Shown: piece after piece, positions 15,205 to 23,047 of the stretch
How the letters are laid out: every line of letters begins with the position of its first letter
Numbering within the stretch: the stretch's first letter is position 1
Source: Treponemataceae bacterium
GTDB taxonomy: Bacteria; Spirochaetota; Spirochaetia; Treponematales; Treponemataceae
Direction of reading: 5' to 3'
Assembly: GCA_024697985.1 (NCBI GenBank)
Contig: JAILRX010000106.1
Span: forward strand, 1 to 26,870
Length of the DNA: 26,870 nt
Notes under the pieces: generated by a model
Told to the model about the DNA's origin: nothing
Databases searched by the model: none
What the model saw: the letters and a program-made list of their open reading frames with translations, nothing else
Made by a program: the position numbers and the translations under genes

Positions 15205-16280
15205 TCTTCATCATCCTCCCACAAAATAATTTCTGGAGCGGCAGTATCTTTCTGTCCAAGACTGACTGTAAGTCCGACGCTTGCAACATTGATCTGCGAT
15301 GATTTTGTTTCGATATTTCGGTAAGCTGATGAAATCTTCATTTCACTCTGCTCCCATCCCTGTTTTGCCATGAACGAATCTTTCTTTTTAGCAGTGTCGA
15401 AATTGAAATTTACGCTGATTCCAGCAGTAGGTGTTGAAAAAGGAACGCCTGAAATAAGTTCGCGGACATTTACTTCCCAACCAGTACTGATCTTTACGAT
15501 GTTGTAAATCAGGAACTGCATTCCAAGGTCAAAAACTGCATTCTGGAAAGAAGGTGCAGAAAAATCAGTTGAAAATCCCCAGGTAAAATTCTTGTAATCA
15601 AGGAAGTCACCGGCAAAACCAACTCTCATCGTAAACGGAGCTTCAAGCCCTACAACCTTATCAGTTCCGTAATAAAGACCTTCCTGTGTACTTTCAAACG
15701 ATTTTCCCAAGCCCGTAAAAGAAACGGCCCATCGAGCATTTTCGATAAATGAAACCTTACCGAGCATGTACCAGAAACCAAGGTCACAGGCAAGAGCCCA
15801 GTCAACCTCAGGTCCATATCCTGTATACAAACCGATTCCGATATAAAGTCTGTCCGTCAAATCCTTTGCGTAGGCACCACGGGCTGCAAACGAATTTCCA
15901 TAATCCATTCCGACAAGACCGTCCATTAAAAAGCCCTGAATGACAACGGCACCAACACCGTATCGAGAAGGGATCACAAGACCTGCCTGAAGAGTCTGAC
16001 CATAAGTTAAAGACGTAGCACTTGAAAAAAGCGCCGTATAATCAACGTCCATCATGTAGCGCTGCTCACCTGCAATAAGTGATGGGTTTACGGCAATCGA
16101 AGAAGAAACCGTATCCTGGACTCCGCCTCCGGTAACCGAAGAAGCACCGCTAATCATTTCTGGACTTGTAAGTTCATAATAATTATCAGCATAAACGATT
16201 GGATTGTATGCAAAAACTGGAACAGCAGCTGAAAACACTGCAATGCAAAAAAGAGTTCTTGCAACTTTAGAAAAATTCAT
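15201..16280 (-). CDS. Outer-membrane beta-barrel protein, FadL/UPF0164-like
   Basis: The protein has 359 residues with a signal peptide (MNFSKVARTLFCIAVFSAAVPVFA). The mature part is rich in alternating hydrophobic, aromatic and Gly residues (GIGLYTGYGP, WGFSTDFSAPSF, AGISVNFNF), as in outer-membrane barrels. The N-terminal VNPSLIAGEQRYMMDVDY segment resembles the NPAxxA-type opening of FadL/PorV-like barrels and the treponemal UPF0164 group. I see no C-terminal aromatic residue; the chain ends in an acidic WEDDEE tail after a last strand (VASVGLTVSLGQ). A perfect AGGAGGT Shine-Dalgarno precedes the ATG, and an extended -10 promoter lies just upstream. The stop overlaps the OmpA-like gene start, implying the two products are made together and may interact. 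The substrate, if any, is unknown. Confidence 0.7.
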   Translation of the reverse strand: MNFSKVARTLFCIAVFSAAVPVFAYNPIVYADNYYELTSPEMISGASSVTGGGVQDTVSSSIAVNPSLIAGEQRYMMDVDYTALFSSATSLTYGQTLQAGLVIPSRYGVGAVVIQGFLMDGLVGMDYGNSFAARGAYAKDLTDRLYIGIGLYTGYGPEVDWALACDLGFWYMLGKVSFIENARWAVSFTGLGKSFESTQEGLYYGTDKVVGLEAPFTMRVGFAGDFLDYKNFTWGFSTDFSAPSFQNAVFDLGMQFLIYNIVKISTGWEVNVRELISGVPFSTPTAGISVNFNFDTAKKKDSFMAKQGWEQSEMKISSAYRNIETKSSQINVASVGLTVSLGQKDTAAPEIILWEDDEE

Positions 16281-16285
16281 CAGAA

Positions 16286-16291
16286 CCTCCT
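16286..16291 (-). promoter_or_regulatory. Strong Shine-Dalgarno of the barrel gene
   Basis: AGGAGG on the minus strand, 5 bp before the ATG at 16280. It is the strongest ribosome-binding site in the window and contrasts with the divergent neighbour rnfC, which has none. Confidence 0.85.
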
Positions 16292-16312
16292 GAGAAAAAA
16301 TTTAAGCATTTG

Positions 16313-16341
16313 ATTATAGCATGAATATATAGAAAATAAAA
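16313..16341 (-). promoter_or_regulatory. Extended -10 promoter of the barrel/OmpA operon
   Basis: A perfect TATAAT (16313-16318) preceded by TGC makes an extended -10 on the minus strand. The -35 position (16336-16341, TTTTAT) is poor, as often found with extended -10 promoters. The box ends 32 bp before the ATG. Confidence 0.65.
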
Positions 16342-16365
16342 GATAACTCATTTTTAAATGAATTA

Positions 16366-16394
16366 TTGACCATTGCTCATTTGCAGAATACAAT
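16366..16394 (+). promoter_or_regulatory. Sigma70-type promoter of the rnf operon, abutting the rnfC start
   Basis: TTGACC (16366-16371), 17-bp spacer, TACAAT (16389-16394): ten of twelve bases match consensus. Only 7 bp separate the -10 from the rnfC ATG at 16402, so transcription should begin at or next to the A of the start codon. No Shine-Dalgarno is present. Confidence 0.65.
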
Positions 16395-16401
16395 TGTAAA
16401 C

Positions 16402-17781
16402 ATGAAATTCAAAACTTTTAAGGGCGGAATTTATCCACCAGAACACAAGGAAATGGCAGAAAACTTTCCTATAGAAAGCGTTTTTCCTGCCACGAAGACG
16501 GTCAGTATTCCTGTAACTCAAGGCGGTGCTCCAAATCAGCCTGTCGTTAATGTTGGCGACAGAGTTGTACGCGGACAAATAATCGCAAAAAATGATGCTT
16601 TTATGTCTGCACCAGTACACGCTTCGGTAACCGGAACTGTAAAGAAAATTGAAGTCAGACCTCTGGCCGCAAACCAGGACGGATTGTGCATAACAATTCA
16701 GGCTGAAGACTCAGACGAAACAAGCTTTTTGCCGGTACTCGATCCATTTGGATGCACAAAGCAGGAAGCTCTTGCCCGCGTTAAAGAAGCAGGCATCGTA
16801 GGAATGGGAGGAGCAGCCTTCCCTACTCACGTAAAACTTAGTCCACCTCCTGGAAAGGTAATCGACTGCGTAATTGCAAATGCAGCAGAATGCGAACCTT
16901 ACCTTACAATCGACTACAGAACGATGAAAGAGACTCCAGAAACCGTAGTTGATGGACTTGCAATCGTTGTTCACATTGTAGGCGCTCAGACAGGAATCAT
17001 CGGACTGGAAGACAACAAAATTGATTTGCTTCCAATATTAACTGATGCAATTGATAAAGCCGGATTTTCAGACAAGCTCGGCGTATGCATGGTTAAGACA
17101 AAATATCCACAGGGCGGTGAAAAATCACTCGTAAAAGCCGTACTGAACAGAGAAATTCCATCTGGCGGACTTCCAGCAGACGCAGGATGCGTAATCAGCA
17201 ACGTCGGAACACTCTGCGCTATTTCAGAAGCTTTCCGTCTTGGAAAACCGCTCATCGACCGAGGCTTTACAGTTTCGGGCGGCGCATGCGAAACACCTAA
17301 AAACTTGAAGGCTCCAATCGGAACAATCGTTTCTGACTTGATTCCTTCAGTATTCAACACAAAACCGGAACTTACAAAAATTCTTTCGGGCGGACCTATG
17401 ATGGGATTTGCCTGTGCAAACACAAACTTTCCGGTAGTCAAAAACACATCAGGCATTACATTCCTCAACAACAAGGAAGCCGACATAAAAGAAGAAGGCC
17501 AGTGTATCGGATGTGGCAAATGCATCGGAGTCTGTCCTATCAGACTTACTCCTGTAATGATCGTTCGCTCCCTCAAGGCTGATAACATTGATGAAGCAAA
17601 GAAATTCGGTCTTATGGACTGCATCGAATGCGGTTCGTGTGCCTACACCTGTCCTGCAAACATCAAGTTTGTACAGCGTTTCCGAATGGGAAAAGGCATC
17701 GTAAGGGCACAGATGGCAGCAGCAAGAGCAAAAGCCGAAGCTGAAAAAGCAAAAGCCGAAGCTGCAAAGGGAGGAAAATAA
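16402..17781 (+). CDS. rnfC: Rnf complex subunit RnfC (NADH- and FMN-binding, 4Fe-4S)
   Basis: The protein has 459 residues and is the peripheral subunit of the ferredoxin:NAD+ oxidoreductase that exchanges electrons with NAD(H). The family start is FKGGIYPPEHKE. The flavin/NADH-binding region has GIVGMGGAAFPTHVKL, and GGEKSLVKAVLNREIP follows later. Two 4Fe-4S sites, CIGCGKCIGVCP (about 368-379) and CIECGSCAYTCP (about 407-418), are complete. The C-terminus is a short Ala/Lys/Glu-rich helix. The frame is open back to a TTG at 16366, but that TTG is part of the -35 box, so I use the ATG at 16402. This start has no Shine-Dalgarno and an mRNA leader of about zero. The stop overlaps rnfD by one base. 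Confidence 0.96.
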   Translation: MKFKTFKGGIYPPEHKEMAENFPIESVFPATKTVSIPVTQGGAPNQPVVNVGDRVVRGQIIAKNDAFMSAPVHASVTGTVKKIEVRPLAANQDGLCITIQAEDSDETSFLPVLDPFGCTKQEALARVKEAGIVGMGGAAFPTHVKLSPPPGKVIDCVIANAAECEPYLTIDYRTMKETPETVVDGLAIVVHIVGAQTGIIGLEDNKIDLLPILTDAIDKAGFSDKLGVCMVKTKYPQGGEKSLVKAVLNREIPSGGLPADAGCVISNVGTLCAISEAFRLGKPLIDRGFTVSGGACETPKNLKAPIGTIVSDLIPSVFNTKPELTKILSGGPMMGFACANTNFPVVKNTSGITFLNNKEADIKEEGQCIGCGKCIGVCPIRLTPVMIVRSLKADNIDEAKKFGLMDCIECGSCAYTCPANIKFVQRFRMGKGIVRAQMAAARAKAEAEKAKAEAAKGGK

Positions 17782-18776
17782 TGGCATCTGCAGACACAAA
17801 CGAAATTTATTTGTCATCAAGTCCGCACTTCAAGAAAAAGCTTTCTACGTCGGACATAATGATTTGCGTAATCATTTCGCTCATCCCGATTTGTATTAAC
17901 GGAATCGTAATTTTTGGAATTCCAGCCCTTGTAACAATTTTGGTTTCAACAGCAAGCTGCGTTCTTTTTGAATTTCTATTCCAGCTGGCAACGAAACAGA
18001 AAATCCGACTCAAGGACTGTTCTGCCATCGTAACCGGAATCCTGCTTGCCCTCGTTCTGCCTCCTACAACTCCTGTATGGATGACAATTCTTGGAGCAGC
18101 CTTTGCAATCATCGTTGCAAAAGGATTTTTCGGCGGTATCGGATCGAACGTATTCAACCCTGCCCTTGCAGGACGTGCGTTCATGTTCGTAAGTTTCCCT
18201 TCAGCAATGGGTTCAAAATGGCTCATGCCTCACATGAAAGTTTCAATGCCTGATGCAATTTCAAGTGCAACAACACTTTCTCAGGTAAAAGCTGGCGACT
18301 TTTTCGCAAATGGTGATACCTACCTCCAGTTTTTCCTTGGAAACAGGGCCGGATGTATCGGTGAATCAAGCATTCTCTGGATAACAGTTGCATTCATCTT
18401 TTTGATGATTACAAAAATCATCGATGGAAAGGCTACTATTTCAATGGTTGCAGTCGTAACGATCCTCAGCGCAATTGCCGGTGAAGACGTACTTCTGATG
18501 CTGTTGAGCGGCGGTCTTCTTTTCGGTGCCGTTTTCATGGTAACTGACTATGCAACAACTCCAGTAACAGGCTGGGGACGAGTAATTTTCGGAGCAGGAT
18601 GTGGACTTATCACCTTCCTCATTCGAAAATTTGGCGGATATCCGGAAGGCGTAATGTTCAGTATCCTCATCATGAATGCGGTTACTCCATTCCTCAACAA
18701 GATTACCCACCGAAAATACGGTTATCAGAAAAAGCCTAAGGCAAAGAAAGCTGATAAAAAGGACGGTGCAAAATGA
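17781..18776 (+). CDS. rnfD: Rnf complex subunit RnfD (membrane, covalent FMN)
   Basis: The protein has 331 residues and is an integral membrane subunit with about nine to ten helices. The glycine-rich FNPALAGRAF segment (about 125-134) and the DAISSATTL sequence (158-166), the expected covalent FMN attachment site at Thr164/165, are typical of RnfD/NqrB. The usual SGAT is SSAT here. A later conserved TDYATTPVTGWGR segment and a basic tail (KPKAKKADKKDGAK) are present. The start follows an AGGGAGG Shine-Dalgarno inside the rnfC end (TAATG), and the stop overlaps rnfG by ATGA. Confidence 0.96.
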   Translation: MASADTNEIYLSSSPHFKKKLSTSDIMICVIISLIPICINGIVIFGIPALVTILVSTASCVLFEFLFQLATKQKIRLKDCSAIVTGILLALVLPPTTPVWMTILGAAFAIIVAKGFFGGIGSNVFNPALAGRAFMFVSFPSAMGSKWLMPHMKVSMPDAISSATTLSQVKAGDFFANGDTYLQFFLGNRAGCIGESSILWITVAFIFLMITKIIDGKATISMVAVVTILSAIAGEDVLLMLLSGGLLFGAVFMVTDYATTPVTGWGRVIFGAGCGLITFLIRKFGGYPEGVMFSILIMNAVTPFLNKITHRKYGYQKKPKAKKADKKDGAK

Positions 18777-19360
18777 AAAAAGACATTGCTCAGATGTTCA
18801 AGCTTGGCGCCGTTCTTGCAGCATTTGCAGCCGTAGCGTGCGTACTTTTGGCTTTGGTAAACAACCTCACATTTCCTGTAATTGAAGCAAAAAAAGCTGA
18901 GGACCTTAAAAACGGACTTCAGGAAATCTTTGTTGATGCAACGGATTTTGAAGCATATCCAGACTTTACAAAGGAAACCATCAACGGTGTAACTCTCGAA
19001 AGCATTTACATCGCTAAAAGAGGTGACTCTGTAATCGGAGCTGCAATTCAGGCAACTGGTCCGACATACGACAAGGCAACAATCCTTACAGGAATCACGA
19101 CAGAAAACACAATCAAATCGATAAAGATTCTTGCCATCAGCGATACTTCAGGATTCGGACAGAATGCAACAAAGCCTGAATTCTATACGCAGTTCGCAGG
19201 TAAATCCTTGAGCGACAACTTTTCAGCTGAAAAAGGCGGAGATATTGACGGACTTTCGGGAGCAACAATTACCCGACGTGGTGTTGCCAATATCCTTAAA
19301 ATTTCAACTTCAAAAGCAACACAGGCTTTGAACGCAGTTACAAAAGGAAGTGCAGAATGA
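18773..19360 (+). CDS. rnfG: Rnf complex subunit RnfG (periplasmic covalent FMN)
   Basis: The protein has 195 residues, with one N-terminal transmembrane helix (about 11-34) followed by an extracytoplasmic FMN-binding domain. The DGLSGATITRRGV motif (159-171) carries the SGATxT flavinylation site, with Thr167 the expected attachment residue through a phosphodiester bond. A flavin transferase (ApbE-type) would be needed; none is in the window. The gene overlaps rnfD and rnfE by four bases each. Confidence 0.95.
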   Translation: MKKDIAQMFKLGAVLAAFAAVACVLLALVNNLTFPVIEAKKAEDLKNGLQEIFVDATDFEAYPDFTKETINGVTLESIYIAKRGDSVIGAAIQATGPTYDKATILTGITTENTIKSIKILAISDTSGFGQNATKPEFYTQFAGKSLSDNFSAEKGGDIDGLSGATITRRGVANILKISTSKATQALNAVTKGSAE

Positions 19361-19983
19361 AAAACGGTTTGAAAATCTTTACGAACGGATTAGTTAAAGA
19401 AAATCCACTTTTGGTTTTGATGATTGGTCTCTGTTCTTCACTTGCCGTAACTACAGAAGTTTTGAACGGACTTGGTATGGGACTTGCCATGACCTTCGTT
19501 CTTGTCATGAGTGAAATAATCATCAGTTTATTCAGAAAATTGATTCCGGACTCAATCCGAATCCCGGTATTCATCATCGTAATTGCAGCATTTACGACAA
19601 TCGTTGACTTGTTGATGCAGGCTTATTTACCTGCCCTTTCCAAATCAATGGGCGTATTCATTCCGCTTATCGTTGTAAACTGTATTATCATGGGCCGAGT
19701 AGAATCTTTTGCAAGCAAGAATCCAGTTGGACACGCTGCACTCGACGCTCTCGGAATGGGACTTGGCTACCTTTGGGTTCTTACAGGAATTTCAATTGTA
19801 CGTGAAGTTTTAGGAAAAGGCTCTTTTGCAGGCTTCAAATTCATCCCTGACGAATACGTCATCGGATTTTTCACGAAAGCTCCGGGCGGATTCTTCGTTT
19901 TCGCAATGTTCATTGCAGTTACACAGATGATCCGACAGGCTAAAGAAAGCAAAGCTGCAAAAAAGGAAGGTGAAAATGCCTAA
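19357..19983 (+). CDS. rnfE: Rnf complex subunit RnfE (membrane)
   Basis: The protein has 208 residues with about six transmembrane helices. It starts FTNGLVKENPLLVLMIGLCSSLAVT, the standard RnfE/NqrD opening, and contains VNCIIMGRVESFASK and a GMGLGYLW segment. With RnfA it forms the antiparallel membrane pair that coordinates an iron-sulfur cluster; the family Cys lies in the SLCSS-like (GLCSS) segment and again in NCIIMGR. ATGA overlap with rnfG; rnfA begins within its last codons. Confidence 0.95.
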   Translation: MKNGLKIFTNGLVKENPLLVLMIGLCSSLAVTTEVLNGLGMGLAMTFVLVMSEIIISLFRKLIPDSIRIPVFIIVIAAFTTIVDLLMQAYLPALSKSMGVFIPLIVVNCIIMGRVESFASKNPVGHAALDALGMGLGYLWVLTGISIVREVLGKGSFAGFKFIPDEYVIGFFTKAPGGFFVFAMFIAVTQMIRQAKESKAAKKEGENA

Positions 19984-20554
19984 TCTATTGAATATTTTCT
20001 TAAAATCAATGCTCGTTGATAACGTTGTACTCATTCAGTTTTTGGCACTCTGTCCATTTATCGGAATGACCAGCGATACAGGAAAGGCAACCGGTATGGG
20101 AATCGCAACTTCTTTCGTTATGGTTCTCGCAACCGCAGTTACCTGGCCGCTTTATTACTTTGTTTTGGAACCACTCGGATTGAAATTCTTGCAGACGCTT
20201 ATTTTCATCCTTGTAATCGCTTCTTTGGTTCAGCTCGTAGAATTCTATCTCAAGAAATCTGCACCAGCTTTGTACAGCTCAATGGGCGTTTACCTCGCAT
20301 TGATCACAACAAACTGTGCAATCCTTGCCGTTACCCTCAACTGCATCAGCAAAGAATACAATTTTATTGAAGCTATTGTTTATGCTCTGGGCTCTGCATC
20401 AGGATTTTTACTTTCGATGATTTTGATGAGCGGAATCCGTTCAAGAATCAAGATTGCAAACGTTCCAAATTTCGTAAAAGGAACTCCGATTCTTTTCGTC
20501 GCAGCAGGTCTTCTTTCACTTGCTTTCGGCGGATTTTCAGGATTGATTAAATAA
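19976..20554 (+). CDS. rnfA: Rnf complex subunit RnfA (membrane)
   Basis: The protein has 192 residues with about six helices. NIFLKSMLVDNVVLIQFLALCPFIG is the standard RnfA/NqrE opening, followed by VYLALITTNCAILAVTL and the C-terminal PILFVAAGLLSLAFGGFSG. I chose the ATG at 19976, five bases after AAGGAAGG; a GTG at 19970 would add two residues. It overlaps the rnfE end by 8 bp. It pairs with RnfE. Confidence 0.95.
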   Translation: MPNLLNIFLKSMLVDNVVLIQFLALCPFIGMTSDTGKATGMGIATSFVMVLATAVTWPLYYFVLEPLGLKFLQTLIFILVIASLVQLVEFYLKKSAPALYSSMGVYLALITTNCAILAVTLNCISKEYNFIEAIVYALGSASGFLLSMILMSGIRSRIKIANVPNFVKGTPILFVAAGLLSLAFGGFSGLIK

Positions 20555-20564
20555 GGCGGCAAAA

Positions 20565-21365
20565 ATGAAAACTATTTTATTTACACTTTTAGTTTCTGCC
20601 GTTCTGGCAATGGTTTTGGGTATTCTTCTTGGATTTTTCAAGAAAATTTTCCACGTTGAAGTTGATGAAAAAGTCAGCAAGATCCGAGCCTGTCTTCCAG
20701 GAGCAAACTGCGGTGGATGCGGATATCCTGGATGTGACGGATATGCGGCAGCCGTAGCACGAGGCGAAGCTCAGGTTAACGTATGTTCAGCCGGCGGCGC
20801 AGAAGTTGCAAAGAAAGTCGGTGAAGTAATGGGCGTAACAGCAGAAACTGTTCAAAAGGTAGCCTTCGTAGGATGCCGGGGAACAAAAGATGTTGCACTT
20901 GCACGCGGTAAATACACAGGAATAAAGACCTGCGCCGCCGCAAAACAGGCCATCAACGGAACAAAGCTCTGTAACTGGGCTTGTATCGGTTACGGTGACT
21001 GTGTAAACGCCTGCTCTTTCAACGGTCTTACGATTGGAGAAGACGGACTTCCACACGTAAACAACAGCATCTGTACAGGATGCGGTTCATGTGCAAGAGC
21101 CTGCCCTCAGAAAATCATCAAACTTAACGTTGCAGACCTTAAGGGTGTCGTAGTTCACTGTTCAAACAAGAATCCTAACAAGGCTCAGGTAATGAAGTTC
21201 TGCAAAAACGGATGCATCAAGTGCGGTAAATGTGAAAAGACCTGCGAATTTGACGCCATCCATCTTGTAGACGGAATTCCGGTTGTAGATTACACAAAAT
21301 GTACAGCATGCGGAAAATGTGCCGAAGGATGTCCTACAAAGGTTCTTTCTCTGGCAAACGCTTAA
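20565..21365 (+). CDS. rnfB: Rnf complex subunit RnfB (multi-cluster ferredoxin subunit)
   Basis: The protein has 266 residues and receives electrons from reduced ferredoxin. One N-terminal membrane anchor (about 3-25) is followed by the CGGCGYPGC cluster domain, then CNWACIGYGDCVNAC, CTGCGSCARACP, CIKCGKCEKTC and CTACGKCAEGCP, so several 4Fe-4S clusters are predicted. An AAGGCGG site lies just before the start, 10 bp after rnfA. It is the last gene of the operon and is followed by a strong terminator. The C-D-G-E-A-B order is the one found in acetogenic clostridia. Confidence 0.96.
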   Translation: MKTILFTLLVSAVLAMVLGILLGFFKKIFHVEVDEKVSKIRACLPGANCGGCGYPGCDGYAAAVARGEAQVNVCSAGGAEVAKKVGEVMGVTAETVQKVAFVGCRGTKDVALARGKYTGIKTCAAAKQAINGTKLCNWACIGYGDCVNACSFNGLTIGEDGLPHVNNSICTGCGSCARACPQKIIKLNVADLKGVVVHCSNKNPNKAQVMKFCKNGCIKCGKCEKTCEFDAIHLVDGIPVVDYTKCTACGKCAEGCPTKVLSLANA

Positions 21366-21389
21366 AGAAAACATACGATAAAACTGACG

Positions 21390-21428
21390 TGGAGTGCCCG
21401 ATTTATTTTCTGGCACTCCATTTTTTTT
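21390..21428 (+). terminator. Rho-independent terminator of the rnf operon
   Basis: A perfect 9-bp stem (TGGAGTGCC / GGCACTCCA) with a 13-nt loop is followed directly by eight T. It lies 24 bp after the rnfB stop and just ahead of the next promoter. Confidence 0.93.
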
Positions 21429-21431
21429 ACA

Positions 21432-21460
21432 TTGACTTTTCATATTATTTTTCCGATAAT
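21432..21460 (+). promoter_or_regulatory. Sigma70-type promoter abutting the start of the 511-residue gene
   Basis: TTGACT (21432-21437), 17-bp spacer, GATAAT (21455-21460); each box matches five of six consensus bases. Only 6 bp remain before the ATG at 21467. It begins four bases after the rnf terminator T-run, so transcription restarts here. Confidence 0.65.
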
Positions 21461-21466
21461 GATAAT

Positions 21467-23002
21467 ATGGCAGATAGTAAAGGAAACGAAAGCTTTTTCG
21501 CACGATTATTTTCAAAATTGCTCAAAAGTTCAGACCCGGACGTTGAAAAAAAACGTCTTTTGAAGAACATCGCAAAAGAAACAAACCATAATAAATACAA
21601 ATTCATCAAGACAAGTTCTTTGGAGGCAACTCCACAGTTTGGAAAATTCTTTTACGACATTTACAAAGCGATAGCTCCTGCCCAGTCAATCGTAAGAAAC
21701 ATTCAGAATCCAAATCAGTTCAAAAATGCCGTTTTCATCATGGGAATGAGCGGAGAACAGCAGCAGATTTACGAACGACTTTCTGAAGAAAACATCATCC
21801 AGGAAGCTGCAAAAACTCCTTTCAATGAGTTTGAAGAATCAATCAAGCAGGATTTGCAGGCTTTCACAAACGATTTCGATTCAGATAAAATCAACAAATT
21901 GAATGACATCTACAGAAAGCTCGAAATGTTCAAGGTTTTCTGCGAATATGACTACTACTTCCTTTTGAAAAAATTCGACTCATCAATAAAAGAAGCAAGT
22001 TTCAATATTCCGCCTCGTTTCGACAATATCCGAGGTGAATACGTTGTAAATGAAATCAAGGATTTTTACGACATTCTTTATTCAATGCAGCTCGAAGGTG
22101 ACTGGAGCGGCGTCCTCAAGGTTTTCAAGGAACTTCGCGGAGTTGAACCTGTAGCCCTCAAAACCTGGAATAAGGTCCTCGCACTCTTGCGTGATGTACG
22201 AAACTCAAGAATCCTTGAAGAAATGCTCAAGCTCATCCTTCAGGATCCTTTCTATACACAGAAAGTTAATGTCGAAAGCACAGAATTCGTTGATGAATTT
22301 TTGGATAAGCTCAAGAATCAGACTCAGGAAGCTCTTCGAAAAGTTGAAAAACAGAGAAAAGATTCCAAAGTCGGAGAACTTGCGACAGGCCTTTTCGGAA
22401 CGGCTGAAGTCAGCATGCTCAGAAACTATACGACAGCCCTTAATCCGGTTTTTGAACGAAAGAACCTTACAGGATACACATATTGCCAGCCTCTCAATTA
22501 CATGAAGGCTTTCTTGACTGATATTTTCAAAAAGGATGTCAGGGAATTTGCCGACCTGGTTTTGATCCGAGGTAAATGGACAACAAACGTACTTTCAAAA
22601 CAAATTTCAGACGTATACAATGCAATTCTTGCAAACTGCGAAGAACTTAACGCTTTCGACGACGGACTTTCAGAAGAAAGAGAACGTGGTGGAAAGATCA
22701 AGACTCTCAGTCTTAGAAGTGACAAGGATACAGAAGCAAACAAAATCATCAGAACGCAGCTTCGTGACATCAACGATGAGGCTTTGAACATTCTGGCATC
22801 TACTTCACAGAACCTGGTTCAGTTTGCACGCGACATCAAGGCGCTTTTGGAAGACAAGGAAAAGACAAGTCCACAGATGATCATCAACTGGAAGGAACTT
22901 GAGCACTTTTCTGACACGCCAATCCGCGAATTCGGAATTGCAATCTACAAGAGCATCTATCAGTTCGTAACATTGATGCAGGTTTTCCTGAAAAAGAACT
23001 AA
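21467..23002 (+). CDS. Spirochaete-type protein of unknown function (DUF5312-like)
   Basis: The protein has 511 residues, is highly charged, and is mostly helical with no signal peptide or membrane segment. It is therefore probably cytoplasmic. Visible parts are a basic N-terminus (SFFARLFSKLLKSSDPDVEKKRLLK), a long helical middle, a TGLFGTAEVSMLRNYT segment at about 300-320, and an ERERGGKIKTL loop near 420. It recalls the spirochaete-restricted DUF5312 family, but I cannot verify that. I start it at the ATG at 21467 because the open frame upstream (from 21299) lies over the rnfB end and its terminator. No Shine-Dalgarno precedes the start. It is monocistronic, convergent with the phosphatase gene. 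Function unknown. Confidence 0.75.
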   Translation: MADSKGNESFFARLFSKLLKSSDPDVEKKRLLKNIAKETNHNKYKFIKTSSLEATPQFGKFFYDIYKAIAPAQSIVRNIQNPNQFKNAVFIMGMSGEQQQIYERLSEENIIQEAAKTPFNEFEESIKQDLQAFTNDFDSDKINKLNDIYRKLEMFKVFCEYDYYFLLKKFDSSIKEASFNIPPRFDNIRGEYVVNEIKDFYDILYSMQLEGDWSGVLKVFKELRGVEPVALKTWNKVLALLRDVRNSRILEEMLKLILQDPFYTQKVNVESTEFVDEFLDKLKNQTQEALRKVEKQRKDSKVGELATGLFGTAEVSMLRNYTTALNPVFERKNLTGYTYCQPLNYMKAFLTDIFKKDVREFADLVLIRGKWTTNVLSKQISDVYNAILANCEELNAFDDGLSEERERGGKIKTLSLRSDKDTEANKIIRTQLRDINDEALNILASTSQNLVQFARDIKALLEDKEKTSPQMIINWKELEHFSDTPIREFGIAIYKSIYQFVTLMQVFLKKN

Positions 23003-23047
23003 GCGCCGCAATTCGTAGGTGCGCAGTTTAACGTACCACAATCAGAC

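Noticed and set aside
16281..16401. A riboswitch or small RNA in the divergent spacer
   Set aside because: The 121 bp are fully used by two promoters and one Shine-Dalgarno, and I see no conserved fold.
16986..17624. A 212-codon minus-strand frame opposite rnfC
   Set aside because: It is an antisense shadow of a strongly conserved gene, with no start signal and no recognisable protein.
21390..21420. GAGTGCC...GGCACTC inverted repeat as a CIRCE heat-shock operator
   Set aside because: The arms are in the opposite order to CIRCE (GCACTC-N9-GAGTGC), the loop is 13 nt, and it is followed by T8 right after rnfB, so it is a terminator.
21299..21466. A 56-residue extension of the 511-residue protein
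   Set aside because: It overlaps the end of rnfB in another frame and the rnf terminator, and the promoter lies after it.
23003..23047. GCGCC...GGTGCGC weak inverted repeat between convergent genes as a bidirectional terminator
   Set aside because: The stem is about four to five pairs with a bulge and there is no T-run on either strand.
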